64,000 nucleotides of DNA from Secundilactobacillus silagei JCM 19001 (GCF_002217945.1 NZ_BCMG01000003.1:186001-250000); one strand, 5' to 3'. Counted from the stretch's first letter, positions 51,166 through 61,123 are shown. Notes: generated from the letters alone by a model not told the origin. Made by a program: numbers and translations.

Positions 51166-51186
51166 AAAAAAAGTTGAACTTTTTTT
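51166..51186. promoter_or_regulatory. 21-nt perfect palindrome between mntH and the P2-type ATPase gene
   Basis: AAAAAAAGTT-G-AACTTTTTTT. It may be an operator or an intrinsic terminator-like hairpin. It lies about 150 bases from the mntH start and near 105 bases above the ATPase leader ORF. Confidence 0.4.
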
Positions 51187-51227
51187 ACAAACTAGTCAAA
51201 GTATCCGATTTTCAGGGTTATTTTGCT

Positions 51228-51254
51228 TGTATTTCTGATTATTAATATTTAATC
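51228..51254 (+). promoter_or_regulatory. Candidate promoter of the ATPase leader
   Basis: TTGCTT then 17 bases then TATTTA, giving a leader of about 105 bases with a small ORF. Confidence 0.4.
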
Positions 51255-51287
51255 TTAGAGATAACAACAATGAAAGAAGGGATTACA

Positions 51288-51329
51288 TTGAGAGACTTGT
51301 TCATCAATTTGGCATTACCAGATCGCTAA
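51288..51329 (+). CDS. Leader peptide MRDLFINLALPDR (predicted)
   Basis: TTG start with AGAAGGG at seven bases; the ATG at 51270 is in frame but lacks a binding site. It stops 32 bases before the ATPase start. It may be a regulatory peptide, as with leader peptides of Mg2+ transporters in other bacteria. Unproven. Confidence 0.45.
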   Translation: MRDLFINLALPDR

Positions 51330-51361
51330 TTAATTGTTAATCACGAAAGGATGATTTATAT

Positions 51362-54103
51362 ATGGCAACACACTCAGACAATAATCAAGTCACACCACTG
51401 ACAACCGACGAACCAAAAGACGCCGGTCCCAGTCAGCAACAAATCTGGCGCCAATCGACTTCCCAACTAGAATCAACCTGGCAGACCAACTGTGAAGACG
51501 GTCTTAGTACAACTGAAGCAAAAAAACGCTTTGCAGAGCATGGTCCAAATGAGCTGGAAGCCAAGAAAGTTTCAAATTTGTTGCGCTTTATCAAACAATT
51601 TAATAACAGTATTATCTATATTCTGTTAGCTGCAGCCATCATCACGTTTGTGTTGCACAGATACTCCGATTCAATTGTTATTGGATTAGTGATCATTGCC
51701 AACGCATTAATAGGATATTTTCAGGAAATATCGGCCGATAATGCCTTAGCAAAAATCAAAGATCTATTAGTATCAGAAAGCTTTGTGATCCGTGATGGTC
51801 AAAAGATCACGTTACCATCCCGAGAATTAGTTCCTGGTGACATTGTTCGCCTGGAAGCCGGTGATTCAGTCCCAGCTGATCTGCGATTGGTTGAAGCTGA
51901 TAACTTAAACATTCAAGAATCGGTACTGACTGGTGAAACTGATTCAGTAGAAAAGATCGAAGAAGCCATTGATGCTGACGATGTCCCCTTAGCGGAACGA
52001 CAGAACCAAGCCTTTGCCTCTACCGCCGTCACTAGCGGTTCTGGTTTAGGAATCGTCATCGCTACCGGGCGTCATACTGAAATCGGTAAGATTCAACAAG
52101 ATGTCGCGGAAGTTAAAGCCAAACCAACCCCGCTGATGCAAAACCTAAACCGATTAGGGGTCGGGCTTTCAATTGCCATCGTGGTTGCCGCCATCTTACT
52201 CTTCATTTTAGGTGCGGCAATCCATGTTTATAGTTTGCCTACCTTATTGATTGCCGTTATTACAATGGTTGTTGGTTCAATGCCAGAAGGTTTACCAGCT
52301 AGTACCTCAGTGGTATTGGCCATGGGGACTAGACAGCTAACGAAACAAAACGCCATTGTAAAGACCTTACCAGCCGTTGAAACACTGGGTGCCGTCGACA
52401 TTGTCAACACTGATAAAACCGGTACCTTAACTAAAAATGAAATGACCGTAACTGATATCTTGACACCCGAACATCAGTATCAAGTATCAGGGGTCGGGTA
52501 TGATTCAGAGGGTGCCATCCAAAACCAAGCTGGTAACGATGTTGACTGGCAGAACAATGAGCATTTGAACTGGCTGGTCCAAATTGCCGGACAAACGTCA
52601 GATGCCGTTTTTAATCAAGAAGATGGTCAATGGGTCCTCACTGGTGAACCAACTGATGGCGCGCTAACAGCGCTCTATCACAAGCTCAATCACACTGAAC
52701 CAACCGTCAACGAGATTGACTCACTGCCCTTCGACTCAGCCTTTCGGTATTCTGCCCGGTTAGTCGACTATAACGGCCAGCGAGTGCTGATGGTCAAGGG
52801 AGCTCCCCAGACACTGGCAAACCTTATTGAAAGCCGTGGCGGTACCGTTAACGCTGGCGTTATGAAAGAGCAAATGAGTGAACTGACCAAACAAGGTAAG
52901 CGGGTCGTGGCATTAGGCTATCAGGTTATTTCCCAGGAAATAACCGAAATTGATCCTGATATGATTGGTAAAGGCTTAACTTTAGTTGGTCTAGTCGGTA
53001 TCATCGATCCACCTCGTCCAGAAGTTGCTGCCGCGGTTAAGAAACTCCGCTATGCCGGTATTCAAGTTAAGATGATCACCGGTGATGATCCAGATACGGC
53101 AGCTGCGATTGCCCGCCAGTTAAACTTAGCTGATTCACCCAAAGCCATTACAGGGCCGGAATTAAATCAACTTTCAGACGATGAACTTGCTAAAGTCATC
53201 GATAACTACACCGTGTTTGCCAGAACCACGCCGGCTGATAAGCTCCGCATCGTCAGGGCTCAGCAGTCACTGGGTCACGTTGTTTCCATGACCGGCGACG
53301 GGGTCAATGACGCCCCTGCTTTGAAGCAAGCTGACATTGGTGTTGCAATGGGGATCAAAGGAACTGACGTTGCCAAGGGCGCCGCTGATATGGTGCTGGC
53401 CGATGACGACTTCACTACGATCCTGGCAGCCGTTAAGGAGGGCCGTCACGTTTTCGATAACATCCGTAAAACGATTCGTTTCCTATTGCCAACCAGTTTT
53501 GCTGAAGGACTTATCGTGGTGTTAAGTATCGTCTTGGATCAGTCGTTACCGCTCTACCCGACGCAGTTGCTGTGGATCAACATGGTCTCCGCCCTCACGA
53601 TTCAATTCGCGTTTATTTTTGAACCAGTTGAATCCGGCATCATGTTACGGGGGCCTCGGAACGTTAAAGCCGGCATTCTGTCGCGAATGGACGTGGTTGA
53701 AGTCATCTACGTTTCATTACTGATTTCTGGCTTAGGAATCTTTGCTTACGATACGCTAGTCAATCACAGTATTACCGCTTTAATGGGCAGTACTATGACG
53801 TTGAACATTGTCATTTTTGGGAAGATCTTCTACCTATTCAACCTGCGAAATAACCATCCCGTTGTTTCGAAGTATTTCTTCCAGAATAAAATGGCGTTTT
53901 ACATCATCGCGCTGTTGATCGTCTTGCAGTTGGGCATTATCTACCTACCGTTCATGCAAGGTGTCTTCCACACGACGGCCATTAACTTCCACTATGGTTG
54001 GGGGATTCCAATCATTATGGGATTCATCGTTTTGGTGGTAACGGAGATCGTCAAATTATTTAGGCTTCACTGGAATCAACTGCACAAAGATCGGATTAAG
54101 TAA
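51362..54103 (+). CDS. P2-type cation-transporting ATPase
   Basis: 913 residues, ten predicted membrane helices. TGETDSVEK, MPEGLPASTSVVLAMG (helix 4, P2A-like PEGLP), NTDKTGTLTKNEM with Asp about 351, KGAPQTL, MITGDDPDTA and GDGVNDAPAL are present. The pattern resembles Ca2+ or Mn2+ pumps; L. plantarum uses a P-type ATPase for manganese uptake, and its partnership with divergent mntH makes Mn2+ a possibility, though Ca2+ is the default annotation. A small leader ORF and a palindrome precede it. Confidence 0.9.
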   Translation: MATHSDNNQVTPLTTDEPKDAGPSQQQIWRQSTSQLESTWQTNCEDGLSTTEAKKRFAEHGPNELEAKKVSNLLRFIKQFNNSIIYILLAAAIITFVLHRYSDSIVIGLVIIANALIGYFQEISADNALAKIKDLLVSESFVIRDGQKITLPSRELVPGDIVRLEAGDSVPADLRLVEADNLNIQESVLTGETDSVEKIEEAIDADDVPLAERQNQAFASTAVTSGSGLGIVIATGRHTEIGKIQQDVAEVKAKPTPLMQNLNRLGVGLSIAIVVAAILLFILGAAIHVYSLPTLLIAVITMVVGSMPEGLPASTSVVLAMGTRQLTKQNAIVKTLPAVETLGAVDIVNTDKTGTLTKNEMTVTDILTPEHQYQVSGVGYDSEGAIQNQAGNDVDWQNNEHLNWLVQIAGQTSDAVFNQEDGQWVLTGEPTDGALTALYHKLNHTEPTVNEIDSLPFDSAFRYSARLVDYNGQRVLMVKGAPQTLANLIESRGGTVNAGVMKEQMSELTKQGKRVVALGYQVISQEITEIDPDMIGKGLTLVGLVGIIDPPRPEVAAAVKKLRYAGIQVKMITGDDPDTAAAIARQLNLADSPKAITGPELNQLSDDELAKVIDNYTVFARTTPADKLRIVRAQQSLGHVVSMTGDGVNDAPALKQADIGVAMGIKGTDVAKGAADMVLADDDFTTILAAVKEGRHVFDNIRKTIRFLLPTSFAEGLIVVLSIVLDQSLPLYPTQLLWINMVSALTIQFAFIFEPVESGIMLRGPRNVKAGILSRMDVVEVIYVSLLISGLGIFAYDTLVNHSITALMGSTMTLNIVIFGKIFYLFNLRNNHPVVSKYFFQNKMAFYIIALLIVLQLGIIYLPFMQGVFHTTAINFHYGWGIPIIMGFIVLVVTEIVKLFRLHWNQLHKDRIK

Positions 54104-54120
54104 ACGTAAGTATTAGACAC

Positions 54121-54155
54121 TAAAAGCGCATGATGAATTATCATCATGCGCTTTT
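54121..54155 (+). terminator. Terminator
   Basis: AAAAGCGCATGATGA / TCATCATGCGCTTTT with a 4-base loop. Confidence 0.9.
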
Positions 54156-54254
54156 AGTATTTCCCGGGACATAATTTCCCAGTTTTTCTCTTATGCTGTT
54201 AATCTGAAATATTCCCACATATTCACCACTAATATATGACCATGTTTCAACTTA

Positions 54255-54485
54255 TCAACCTAATTTAATTTGAAATTCTTCTAGTCCATTGATCGACTCA
54301 ACACTAATCTTTTGCCCGTTCTTCAAGGAATCATCACACCAGAAGTCGGAGTGCGTGTGTCCTTTAAACCAAAACTGATAACGTGGACCTTCGGGGGTCT
54401 TCTCTACATCAACTGACGCCTGACTGCCATCCGATAACTTGACCATTTCAAAACTTTTCGTTGGATGCATGTAAATAGTTGTCAT
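54255..54485 (-). CDS. Small conserved-looking protein of unknown function
   Basis: 76 residues from ATG 54485 behind GGAGG; upstream in-frame codons lie inside the operator palindrome. It is hydrophilic with alternating strand patterns: TTIYMHPTKSFEMVKLSDGSQASVDVEKTPEGPRYQFWFKG, then HSDFWCDDSLKNG. It is not recognised. The palindrome overlapping its translation start suggests tight repression. Confidence 0.6.
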   Translation of the reverse strand: MTTIYMHPTKSFEMVKLSDGSQASVDVEKTPEGPRYQFWFKGHTHSDFWCDDSLKNGQKISVESINGLEEFQIKLG

Positions 54486-54497
54486 AATCTCTACCTC

Positions 54498-54516
54498 CAT
54501 GTTACATGGTAACATG
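54498..54516. promoter_or_regulatory. 19-nt operator-like palindrome
   Basis: CATGTTAC-ATG-GTAACATG, perfect arms. It lies just before the Shine-Dalgarno of the 76-residue protein. The ATGT...ACAT outer bases recall PadR or TetR operators. Confidence 0.5.
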
Positions 54517-54552
54517 TTTTAGGAATACCTAAAAATAATTTGCTTAAAAATA

Positions 54553-54720
54553 GAGTGTGCGACAAAACTCGGTAATTCCAGAATTTAACCCGAATAACGC
54601 CTATTCCGGCGAACTTTGTCGGAATAGGCGTTTTGACGCACGATTAGGCTATATTAAAGCATTGAACAAATGACTATTTTATTGCTATCTATAGTTAAGA
54701 AGTCAGTTGAAATACTTACA
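54553..54720. repeat. Hairpin repeat element, copy 2 (inverted)
   Basis: Shares GAGTGTGCGACAAAACTCGG at one end and TACTTAC at the other with copy 1. The apical stem has changed sequence but kept pairing: AACGCCTATTCCG (54596-54608) with CGGAATAGGCGTT (54620-54632). About 27 bases of the 3' arm are missing relative to copy 1. Confidence 0.8.
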
Positions 54721-54744
54721 ACCTCATTTCTGCAACGCTTCATC

Positions 54745-55575
54745 CTATAGATCCAATAAATGAATCCCCCGCACACTACGAATCTGATCCGTTACCACTA
54801 GGGCGTCCGGGTCCACGGACATAATAATTGGCATCACGGCCGTCCAATCCCGGTTACTGCAGACATAAAATAACGCATCCATATCTTTCTTGCTATAAAA
54901 ACCCGTTGCTTTTAGCATGGTAACGCCCTGCCCTAACTGAGTGGATAAGGCTTCACCAATGGCTTGATTTTTGGGAGAAAAAACTAAGACCGACCGCTTG
55001 GCGCCAAATACATCCAAGTATTTATTCAACACAACCGCCGAGACGTATAGCTCCAGCACCGTTAATAACATGTTTTGAAAGCCAATCACTAGCCCTGATG
55101 GAATCGCCACGATCAGATCAAAAAAGAGCATGGCAGACCCATTGCGAATTCCGAAATAGCGGTTCACGATTTTCGCCAGGATCGTACTGCCGGCGATAGT
55201 TCCCTTAGCGCGAAAAATCAACCCCATGGAAATTCCCATTAACACACCGCCCGTAATCGCAGCAATCACCGTTTGAGTCGTATGGTAGGGTAAAAAGACC
55301 GGCACTCTTAAAAAAAGACTGATCCAAAGTACCGCCCACAGTGAATAAAACACGGTTTCCCGCTTTAAAAACTTAAAACCGATTAAAATTAAAATGCCGT
55401 TTAAAACAATATTGGTCAGTGCCGGTGAAATTCTAAGCGTATAGTACCCCAGCGCGGTTAAGCCGGTAACCCCACCTTCACCAATTCGATTAGGAATCAA
55501 AAAGTAGTTGATTGCCAGGGCGTAAACTAAAGCACCGACAATGATCTGTAGACCGTTTTTAAAAATTACTTTCAA
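54745..55575 (-). CDS. YitT-family membrane protein
   Basis: About 276 residues; a TTG at 55575 is preferred over TTG 55581 because GAGGAG would be too close to the latter. Five membrane segments in the first 160 residues carry the family pattern INYFLIPNRIGEGGVTGLTALGYY and GSTILAKIVNRYFGI. The C-terminal part (190-276) is the DUF2179 domain with GVTMLKATGFYSKKDMDALFYVCSNRDW. The family's function is unknown. It is a single gene near the hairpin repeat. Confidence 0.88.
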   Translation of the reverse strand: MKVIFKNGLQIIVGALVYALAINYFLIPNRIGEGGVTGLTALGYYTLRISPALTNIVLNGILILIGFKFLKRETVFYSLWAVLWISLFLRVPVFLPYHTTQTVIAAITGGVLMGISMGLIFRAKGTIAGSTILAKIVNRYFGIRNGSAMLFFDLIVAIPSGLVIGFQNMLLTVLELYVSAVVLNKYLDVFGAKRSVLVFSPKNQAIGEALSTQLGQGVTMLKATGFYSKKDMDALFYVCSNRDWTAVMPIIMSVDPDALVVTDQIRSVRGIHLLDL

Positions 55576-55683
55576 TGACAAGTTCTCCTCACGCGTGTTT
55601 ATTATCTACTCTACGCTATAAAGATTATTTAAATCAACCTCATTTCCCGTATCTTTGAGTGGTTACTCACGCTTGCCAATTGA

Positions 55684-55699
55684 TGTTTCACATGAAACA
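55684..55699. promoter_or_regulatory. parS-like palindrome (one mismatch)
   Basis: TGTTTCACATGAAACA, identical to the site at 5057. Confidence 0.65.
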
Positions 55700-55784
55700 T
55701 TCACGGTTAAACGCGGTTACGCAAGCCGTGGCAACTTAACGTGATACAATAGATACGTATAACCAAATCAAAGGGAGTGTTTGC

Positions 55785-57191
55785 ATGACTAAACGGATCA
55801 AGGGCTCTTGTACCACGATGCTTGTGGGCAAAAAAGCCTCCATTGACGGTTCCACTATAATTGCAAGAAATGAGGATGGCGCCGGTCCGCTGAATCTACA
55901 AAAGTTTGTCGTCGTTAATCCTGACGATCAGCCACGGCATTATCAATCAGTCTTAAGTAAATTTAATCTTGATTTACCTGATAATCCGTTACGTTACACC
56001 TCAACACCTAACGCAATCGATGATGAAGGAATCTGGGCGGCTGCCGGTATTAACAGCGAAAACGTTGCCATGACAGCGACTGAAACGATCACCTCAAATT
56101 CTCGGATTCAAGGCGTTGACCCACTTGTTGATGATGGTCTTGGCGAAGAAGATATCACCACGATCACGTTGCCTTACGCCCATTCCGCTCGTGAAGGCGT
56201 TAAGCGTTTAGGCAGTTTACTTGAAAAGTACGGTACTTACGAAATGAACGCCATGGCTTTTTCTGATAAAGATGAAGTTTGGTACTTTGAGTCAATTGGT
56301 GGCCATCACTGGGCTGCCGTCCGGATTCCAGATGACGCCTATGTCATTGCACCTAACCGCTTAAATATCGATCAGTTTGATTTCGATTCCGATGATACGT
56401 TATTTGCTAAGGATCTCCCTGATATGATTGAAAAATACCACATGAATCCTGACAAAGACCAGGTCAATCTACGGCATATCTTTGGTAGCGCAACGATCAA
56501 GGATACTCGTTACAACAACCCGCGGGCTTGGTATGGTCAAAAGTATTTCAACCCAGAATTTGATACCACTCCAATCGATCAAGACCTGCCATTCATTTGC
56601 CGGACTGATAAGAAGATCACCATCGAAGATATGAAATTTGTTTTGAGCTCACACTATCAAAACACACCGTATGATCCCTACGGTACTGGTACTGAAGCTC
56701 AGAAGAAGCAGTTCCGGCCAATCGGTATCAACCGGAACCAAGAATTGCACATTCTGCAGATTCGTAACGATGTCCCAGCCGAAATTGCCGGAATTCACTG
56801 GTTGGCATTTGGACCTAACACCTTCAATGCGGTTGTACCCTTCTACGCAAACGTTACCGACACGCCAGAAGCTTACAAGAACACCACTGCTGACTGTGAC
56901 CCAACCAACATGTACTGGTTGCCAAACGTTATGGCACTGATCGGTGACAATGATTTTGCACTGTATGAAGATCAGGAAAACTTGTTTGAAGAACACACTG
57001 TTGCCCAGTGCCGAAGCTTACAAATTAAGACTGATCAAGCAGCTGCAAAACAAGCCGATTTATCAGCTTACCTTGAAAAGATCAATAACCAAATGGCTGA
57101 CATTGACCAAAAGAACTCAAACGTTCTGCTTGGCCAAATGTTAGCTTTGGGTGAGGCCCGCATGAAGTTACAATTTACCTTAAACGATTAA
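55785..57191 (+). CDS. pepD: C69-family dipeptidase PepD
   Basis: 468 residues. It cleaves a broad range of dipeptides in the cytosol. Family C69 are N-terminal-nucleophile hydrolases: the reactive Cys is in [29 protein letters not shown] (Cys about residue 9), possibly exposed by removal of the first residues. [22 protein letters not shown] is another family block. The start is ATG behind AAGGGAG, with an extended -10 TGATACAAT upstream. The parS-like site lies 100 bases upstream. Confidence 0.93.
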   Translation: MTKRIKGSCTTMLVGKKASIDGSTIIARNEDGAGPLNLQKFVVVNPDDQPRHYQSVLSKFNLDLPDNPLRYTSTPNAIDDEGIWAAAGINSENVAMTATETITSNSRIQGVDPLVDDGLGEEDITTITLPYAHSAREGVKRLGSLLEKYGTYEMNAMAFSDKDEVWYFESIGGHHWAAVRIPDDAYVIAPNRLNIDQFDFDSDDTLFAKDLPDMIEKYHMNPDKDQVNLRHIFGSATIKDTRYNNPRAWYGQKYFNPEFDTTPIDQDLPFICRTDKKITIEDMKFVLSSHYQNTPYDPYGTGTEAQKKQFRPIGINRNQELHILQIRNDVPAEIAGIHWLAFGPNTFNAVVPFYANVTDTPEAYKNTTADCDPTNMYWLPNVMALIGDNDFALYEDQENLFEEHTVAQCRSLQIKTDQAAAKQADLSAYLEKINNQMADIDQKNSNVLLGQMLALGEARMKLQFTLND

Positions 57192-57207
57192 TTAATCTGA
57201 ACCATCA

Positions 57208-57256
57208 AAGAGCCTGAATTGCCAATCATAAGTGATTGACAATTCAGGCTCTTTTG
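57208..57256. terminator. Bidirectional terminator
   Basis: AAAGAGCCTGAATTG / CAATTCAGGCTCTTT with an inner AATCA/TGATT pairing. Confidence 0.9.
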
Positions 57257-57285
57257 CGTATCATTTTAAATTTTGATTTAATACA

Positions 57286-58602
57286 CTAGATTCTGGCTCG
57301 TACTGCTTTCGGCGAAAAATGGCTGAGTAAGAACAGTACTGAAACTACGCCTAACACCATGCAATACCAGCTATATGGCACGATGGCTGCAGCTGAAACC
57401 TGGGCAATCGCCCCGGCCATCAACAATTGGCCACCATAGGGGATCAGCCCCTGCCCAACGCAGGAAAAGACATCCAAAATACTAGCCGTGTATGATTTTG
57501 AAATGTGGTAGGTATCTGACAGGTCCTTTGAGATCGGCCCAGCAATCATAATTGAAACGGTGTTATTAGTGGTAATGAGATCCAGTAACAGGATCAGAAA
57601 GGCAATGGCAAATTTACCGCCTAAGGCACCGTGAGCGTGCTTAGTAATCTTATCCAGGAGCCACTGAATACCACCCATGTGCGTCATTAAAGCGGCTAAT
57701 CCACCAACGACAATCGAGATCAGTGAGATGTCTGCCATGGACAGCATCCCCTTATGAATCGAATCCAACGCGCCAATAAAATCAAAGCTGCCAGATTCCA
57801 TGCCGATAACCGTCGCAGTCACGATTCCCATCAGCAAAACGATCAGCACATTAATGTTCATAAACGATAAGGCGATCACGACAATATACGGTAAAATATT
57901 CAGCCAGTGGATCGTACCCAGGCTGCCCACACTGGCATTGCCAACGTGCACCGTCATTAATAGTGCGATCGTCACTAGCACTGCCGGAACAACCATGATC
58001 GCGTTCGTTTTGAATTTATCAAAAATCGTCACACCCTGAGTCTTAGCGGAGACAATGGCCGAACCGGAAATAAGCGATAGATCATCGCCGAACATGGCAC
58101 CACTCACCACTACCCCCGCCATTAACGGCATACTAATATGGGCCATTTGAGCAATACTGGCCGCAATTGGCATCAGCGCGGCCACGGTCCCCATGGAAGT
58201 CCCCATGGCAAAACTGAGAATACAGCCTAGGATAAAAACGCCAGGCACCAAAAACGACTTGGGCAAATACGTCAGTCCAATATCGGTAATGGTTTCCACC
58301 GCGTGCATGGATTTTGTCACGTAGTAAAAGGCTCCTGCCAATAGGAAAATAATGATCATCAAAATCATAGTCTCCTGGCCAGCACCTTTGAAATAAACGG
58401 TCAATTTATCGTTGAAAGTGTCCTGCTTGTTATCACCTTTCAGTAAAAAGGCAACGATACTAGCGAGCATCATGGCCACTAACAGCGGCATATTGTCGAA
58501 GCTGCCAGTTAACACGCCTGAACTAATGTAAAGAATAAGGAAAAACAAGAGTGGCAGTAAGCCCACAAAGTTCCCCTTGGGTGATGGTTGATTTGTTTTC
58601 AC
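57286..58602 (-). CDS. NhaC-type Na+/H+ antiporter family protein
   Basis: 438 residues from GTG 58602, which has AGTAGGA seven bases upstream; TTG 58608 is too close. It has about 11 hydrophobic segments. GTSMGTVAALMPIAASIA, GAMFGDDLSLISGSAIVSAKTQGV and DLITTNNTVSIMIAGPI are the NhaC/IT-superfamily patterns with the conserved Asp pair. Some members exchange malate or amino acids for Na+/lactate rather than protons. Function in sodium or organic acid balance is likely but unspecified. Confidence 0.88.
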   Translation of the reverse strand: MKTNQPSPKGNFVGLLPLLFFLILYISSGVLTGSFDNMPLLVAMMLASIVAFLLKGDNKQDTFNDKLTVYFKGAGQETMILMIIIFLLAGAFYYVTKSMHAVETITDIGLTYLPKSFLVPGVFILGCILSFAMGTSMGTVAALMPIAASIAQMAHISMPLMAGVVVSGAMFGDDLSLISGSAIVSAKTQGVTIFDKFKTNAIMVVPAVLVTIALLMTVHVGNASVGSLGTIHWLNILPYIVVIALSFMNINVLIVLLMGIVTATVIGMESGSFDFIGALDSIHKGMLSMADISLISIVVGGLAALMTHMGGIQWLLDKITKHAHGALGGKFAIAFLILLLDLITTNNTVSIMIAGPISKDLSDTYHISKSYTASILDVFSCVGQGLIPYGGQLLMAGAIAQVSAAAIVPYSWYCMVLGVVSVLFLLSHFSPKAVRARI

Positions 58603-58702
58603 GATCAATTCCTACTTTCCAAAAGTTTACTGAAGATATTATACCGGTCTGGATTTTGAGAAAAATGGGAGGTTACTGAGAGTTATCACATTGTAGGCAA
58701 CT

Positions 58703-58751
58703 CAAAAGCAGCTTAATATCAGTAAAATTAACTGATATTAAGCTGCTTTTA
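58703..58751. terminator. Bidirectional terminator of the nhaC and copA genes
   Basis: AAAAGCAGCTTAATATCAGT / ACTGATATTAAGCTGCTTTT, a perfect 20-bp stem. Confidence 0.9.
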
Positions 58752-58765
58752 GAAACAATTTTAAG

Positions 58766-60694
58766 TTAAACTGCCTCAGAAACGTTAGTCGAAATTTTGG
58801 CGCGATTCAGTAAAACTGAACTAGTCACCACTGACAGTGAACTTAACGCCATTGCCAAGCCAGCCAGTTCCGGACTCAACGTAATTCCGATTGCGTAGAA
58901 AACACCAGCGGCCACTGGAATGCCCAGCACGTTGTAAACAAAAGCCCAGAATAAATTGAGCTTGATTCGATTAAACGTTTTGCGGCTGATTGCCAGTGCT
59001 CGGTCGACATCGCGTAAATCATTTTTAACCAGGACGATACCACCAGATTCAATGGCGATATCCGTACCAGAACCCATTGCGATACCAACATCCGCCACCG
59101 TTAGCGCCGGGGCGTCATTGATGCCATCGCCAACAAAGGCTACCTTGCCTGTTTGCTGTAACGCCTTCACGTGATCAGCCTTATCAGCAGGCAGGACATC
59201 CGCAATCACTGAATCAATACCAACTTGATCCGCAATGGCTTGAGCCACGCGCTGATTATCACCGGTCAGCATGACCGTTTTAAGACCGCGGTTTTTCAGC
59301 GCCGCAATGGCTGTTTTCGAGGTCGCTTTAGGCACATCCTGAATCGCAATCAAGCCAATCACTTGATCAGCCAAACCAACGAAAACAACCGTTTTAGCTT
59401 CGGCTTGCAACTGTGTCATACGCTGCTTTAAGGCAGGTGTAATCGGATAGTCAGCTAATAGTTTGTCATTACCGATAAAGGCAGTCTGACCGTCAATCGT
59501 TGCTCGAACACCCTTACCTTCAATCGCTTGAAAGTCAGTTACAGCAACTGTCTTCACACCCTCTGTTTTGGCCATCGCTAAAATTGCGGTAGCTAAGGGG
59601 TGTTCTGAATCGGTTTCGAGACTGGCCGCCAGTGATAAAACCTGTTGGTGATCACCAATAATATCGGTAACTTCAGGCTTGCCACGTGTTATCGTCCCGG
59701 TTTTATCGAAGACGACTGTCGTGAGATCATTTACTTTTTCGAGAACTTCACCATTTTTAATGAGGATCCCCATCTTGGCTGAACGGCCAGTCCCGACCAT
59801 TAAAGCAGTCGGAGTGGCTAACCCCAGCGCACACGGACAAGCGATAACCACCACTGAAACCGCAAAGATCAGGGCATTAGCCACGCTTGCGCCAATCAAA
59901 ACGTACCAGATCAAAAAAGTCAGAATGGCAATCATCAAAACAATGGGTACAAAAATGTTTGAAACCTGATCCGTTAATTTTTGAATGGGTGCATGACTGT
60001 TCTGCGCTTTTTTAACGAGTTCGACGATTTGAGCGAGCATGGTATCCTTACCGACCTTTTCAGCTCTGAACATAAAGGTCCCGTTACTGTTGATCGTGGA
60101 ACCAATCACGTGATCGCCAAGGCGTTTTTCAACGGGCATCGATTCACCGGTCACCATGGATTCGTCAACCGCGGAGTTACCCTTGGTAATGACCCCGTCA
60201 ACCGCGATCTTTTCACCCGGTTTTACCCGAATCAGATCACCAACCGCGACCGAACTCAACGGTACTTTGACTAGCCTGCCGTCGCGCATCACTTCAGCTT
60301 CCTTAGCCTGTAAATGAACCAATTTTTCGACAGCATTGGAAGCATTGTTGCGCATCCGTTCTTCAAACACCTGCCCCAGTAAGACAAAGGTCGTCACAAA
60401 GGCCGCGCTTTCAAAGAAGACTGCTTGATGAGTAATCATGGCATAAACACTATAAAAGTAGGCCGTTGCCGTACCAATTGCCACCAAGGTATCCATATTA
60501 GAGTGGTGTTTTTTAAAGGACGCCCAAGCACTTTGTATAAACGGGCCAGCTGAAACCGCCATGATAATGGTCGTCAATACCAGCATCGTCCATTCGCCAC
60601 CGGGCAGCATCCAACCAAACGGATGCAAGATCATTTCCGCTAACATAGGTAGCGACAGGATCAAGGAGATCCAAAACCGATTCGTAATTGACAT
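58766..60694 (-). CDS. copA: Copper-exporting P1B-1 ATPase CopA without N-terminal metal-binding domain
   Basis: 642 residues. [26 protein letters not shown] (CPC at 286-288), [15 protein letters not shown] (Asp 330), [20 protein letters not shown] and [10 protein letters not shown] identify a P-type pump; the final helix [17 protein letters not shown] with its M-x2-SS matches the Cu+ P1B-1 site. The HMA domain that usually precedes the first helix is missing. It follows the membrane cupredoxin gene on the same strand, 57 bases on. Two cop boxes upstream of that gene make copper the clear substrate. Confidence 0.95.
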   Translation of the reverse strand: MSITNRFWISLILSLPMLAEMILHPFGWMLPGGEWTMLVLTTIIMAVSAGPFIQSAWASFKKHHSNMDTLVAIGTATAYFYSVYAMITHQAVFFESAAFVTTFVLLGQVFEERMRNNASNAVEKLVHLQAKEAEVMRDGRLVKVPLSSVAVGDLIRVKPGEKIAVDGVITKGNSAVDESMVTGESMPVEKRLGDHVIGSTINSNGTFMFRAEKVGKDTMLAQIVELVKKAQNSHAPIQKLTDQVSNIFVPIVLMIAILTFLIWYVLIGASVANALIFAVSVVVIACPCALGLATPTALMVGTGRSAKMGILIKNGEVLEKVNDLTTVVFDKTGTITRGKPEVTDIIGDHQQVLSLAASLETDSEHPLATAILAMAKTEGVKTVAVTDFQAIEGKGVRATIDGQTAFIGNDKLLADYPITPALKQRMTQLQAEAKTVVFVGLADQVIGLIAIQDVPKATSKTAIAALKNRGLKTVMLTGDNQRVAQAIADQVGIDSVIADVLPADKADHVKALQQTGKVAFVGDGINDAPALTVADVGIAMGSGTDIAIESGGIVLVKNDLRDVDRALAISRKTFNRIKLNLFWAFVYNVLGIPVAAGVFYAIGITLSPELAGLAMALSSLSVVTSSVLLNRAKISTNVSEAV

Positions 60695-60751
60695 GATTAT
60701 TCACCACTCTTCCCCAAAACTTTTTTCGCTAATATCGTCGCTTAAACCGAC

Positions 60752-61123
60752 CTACTTAATAATCAACTTGCCATGGAACATGTCCATGCCGCAAGCCCAC
60801 TGAAATTCGCCGGCTTTGCTGGTATCAATGTTAATCGCCTGTTTTTCGCCCTTAGGTAGCTCACGGTTGATCCCAAAATCTGAAAAGACGACCCGATCCA
60901 AGCAACTTGACGGATCACGCCGGGTAAAATTCAAGACAGCGGGTACACCCTTTTTTAAAACAATTTTTTCGGGTGAATAGCCGCCGTTAACATCAACGTC
61001 GATTTGCTGAACGTTATCGGCCACATTGACGGTTCCTGTCGCTACCGCGTGCTTACCAAAGAACCACCAGGTGATAAAGCCCATCAATGCTAAACCAATT
61101 ATTAATACTAAGATTCTAACCAT
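60752..61123 (-). CDS. Membrane-anchored cupredoxin-domain protein
   Basis: 123 residues. The N-terminal helix (about 3-22) anchors the protein with its soluble domain outside. VNVADNVQQIDVDVNGGYSPEKIVLKKGVPAVLNFTRRDPSSCLDRVVFSDFGI and AGEFQWACGMDMFHGKL form a cupredoxin-like beta-sandwich. Candidate copper ligands are Cys74 (in PSSC), Cys111, Met113, Met115 and His117. It heads the operon with copA and lies behind two cop boxes. It probably takes copper at the membrane surface and passes it to or receives it from the pump; this is inference. Confidence 0.88.
   Translation of the reverse strand: MVRILVLIIGLALMGFITWWFFGKHAVATGTVNVADNVQQIDVDVNGGYSPEKIVLKKGVPAVLNFTRRDPSSCLDRVVFSDFGINRELPKGEKQAINIDTSKAGEFQWACGMDMFHGKLIIK

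Noticed and set aside
51016-51260. MntR operator or yybP-ykoY (Mn) riboswitch before mntH
   Set aside because: No convincing match to either consensus; the only strong dyad is the A/T palindrome reported separately.
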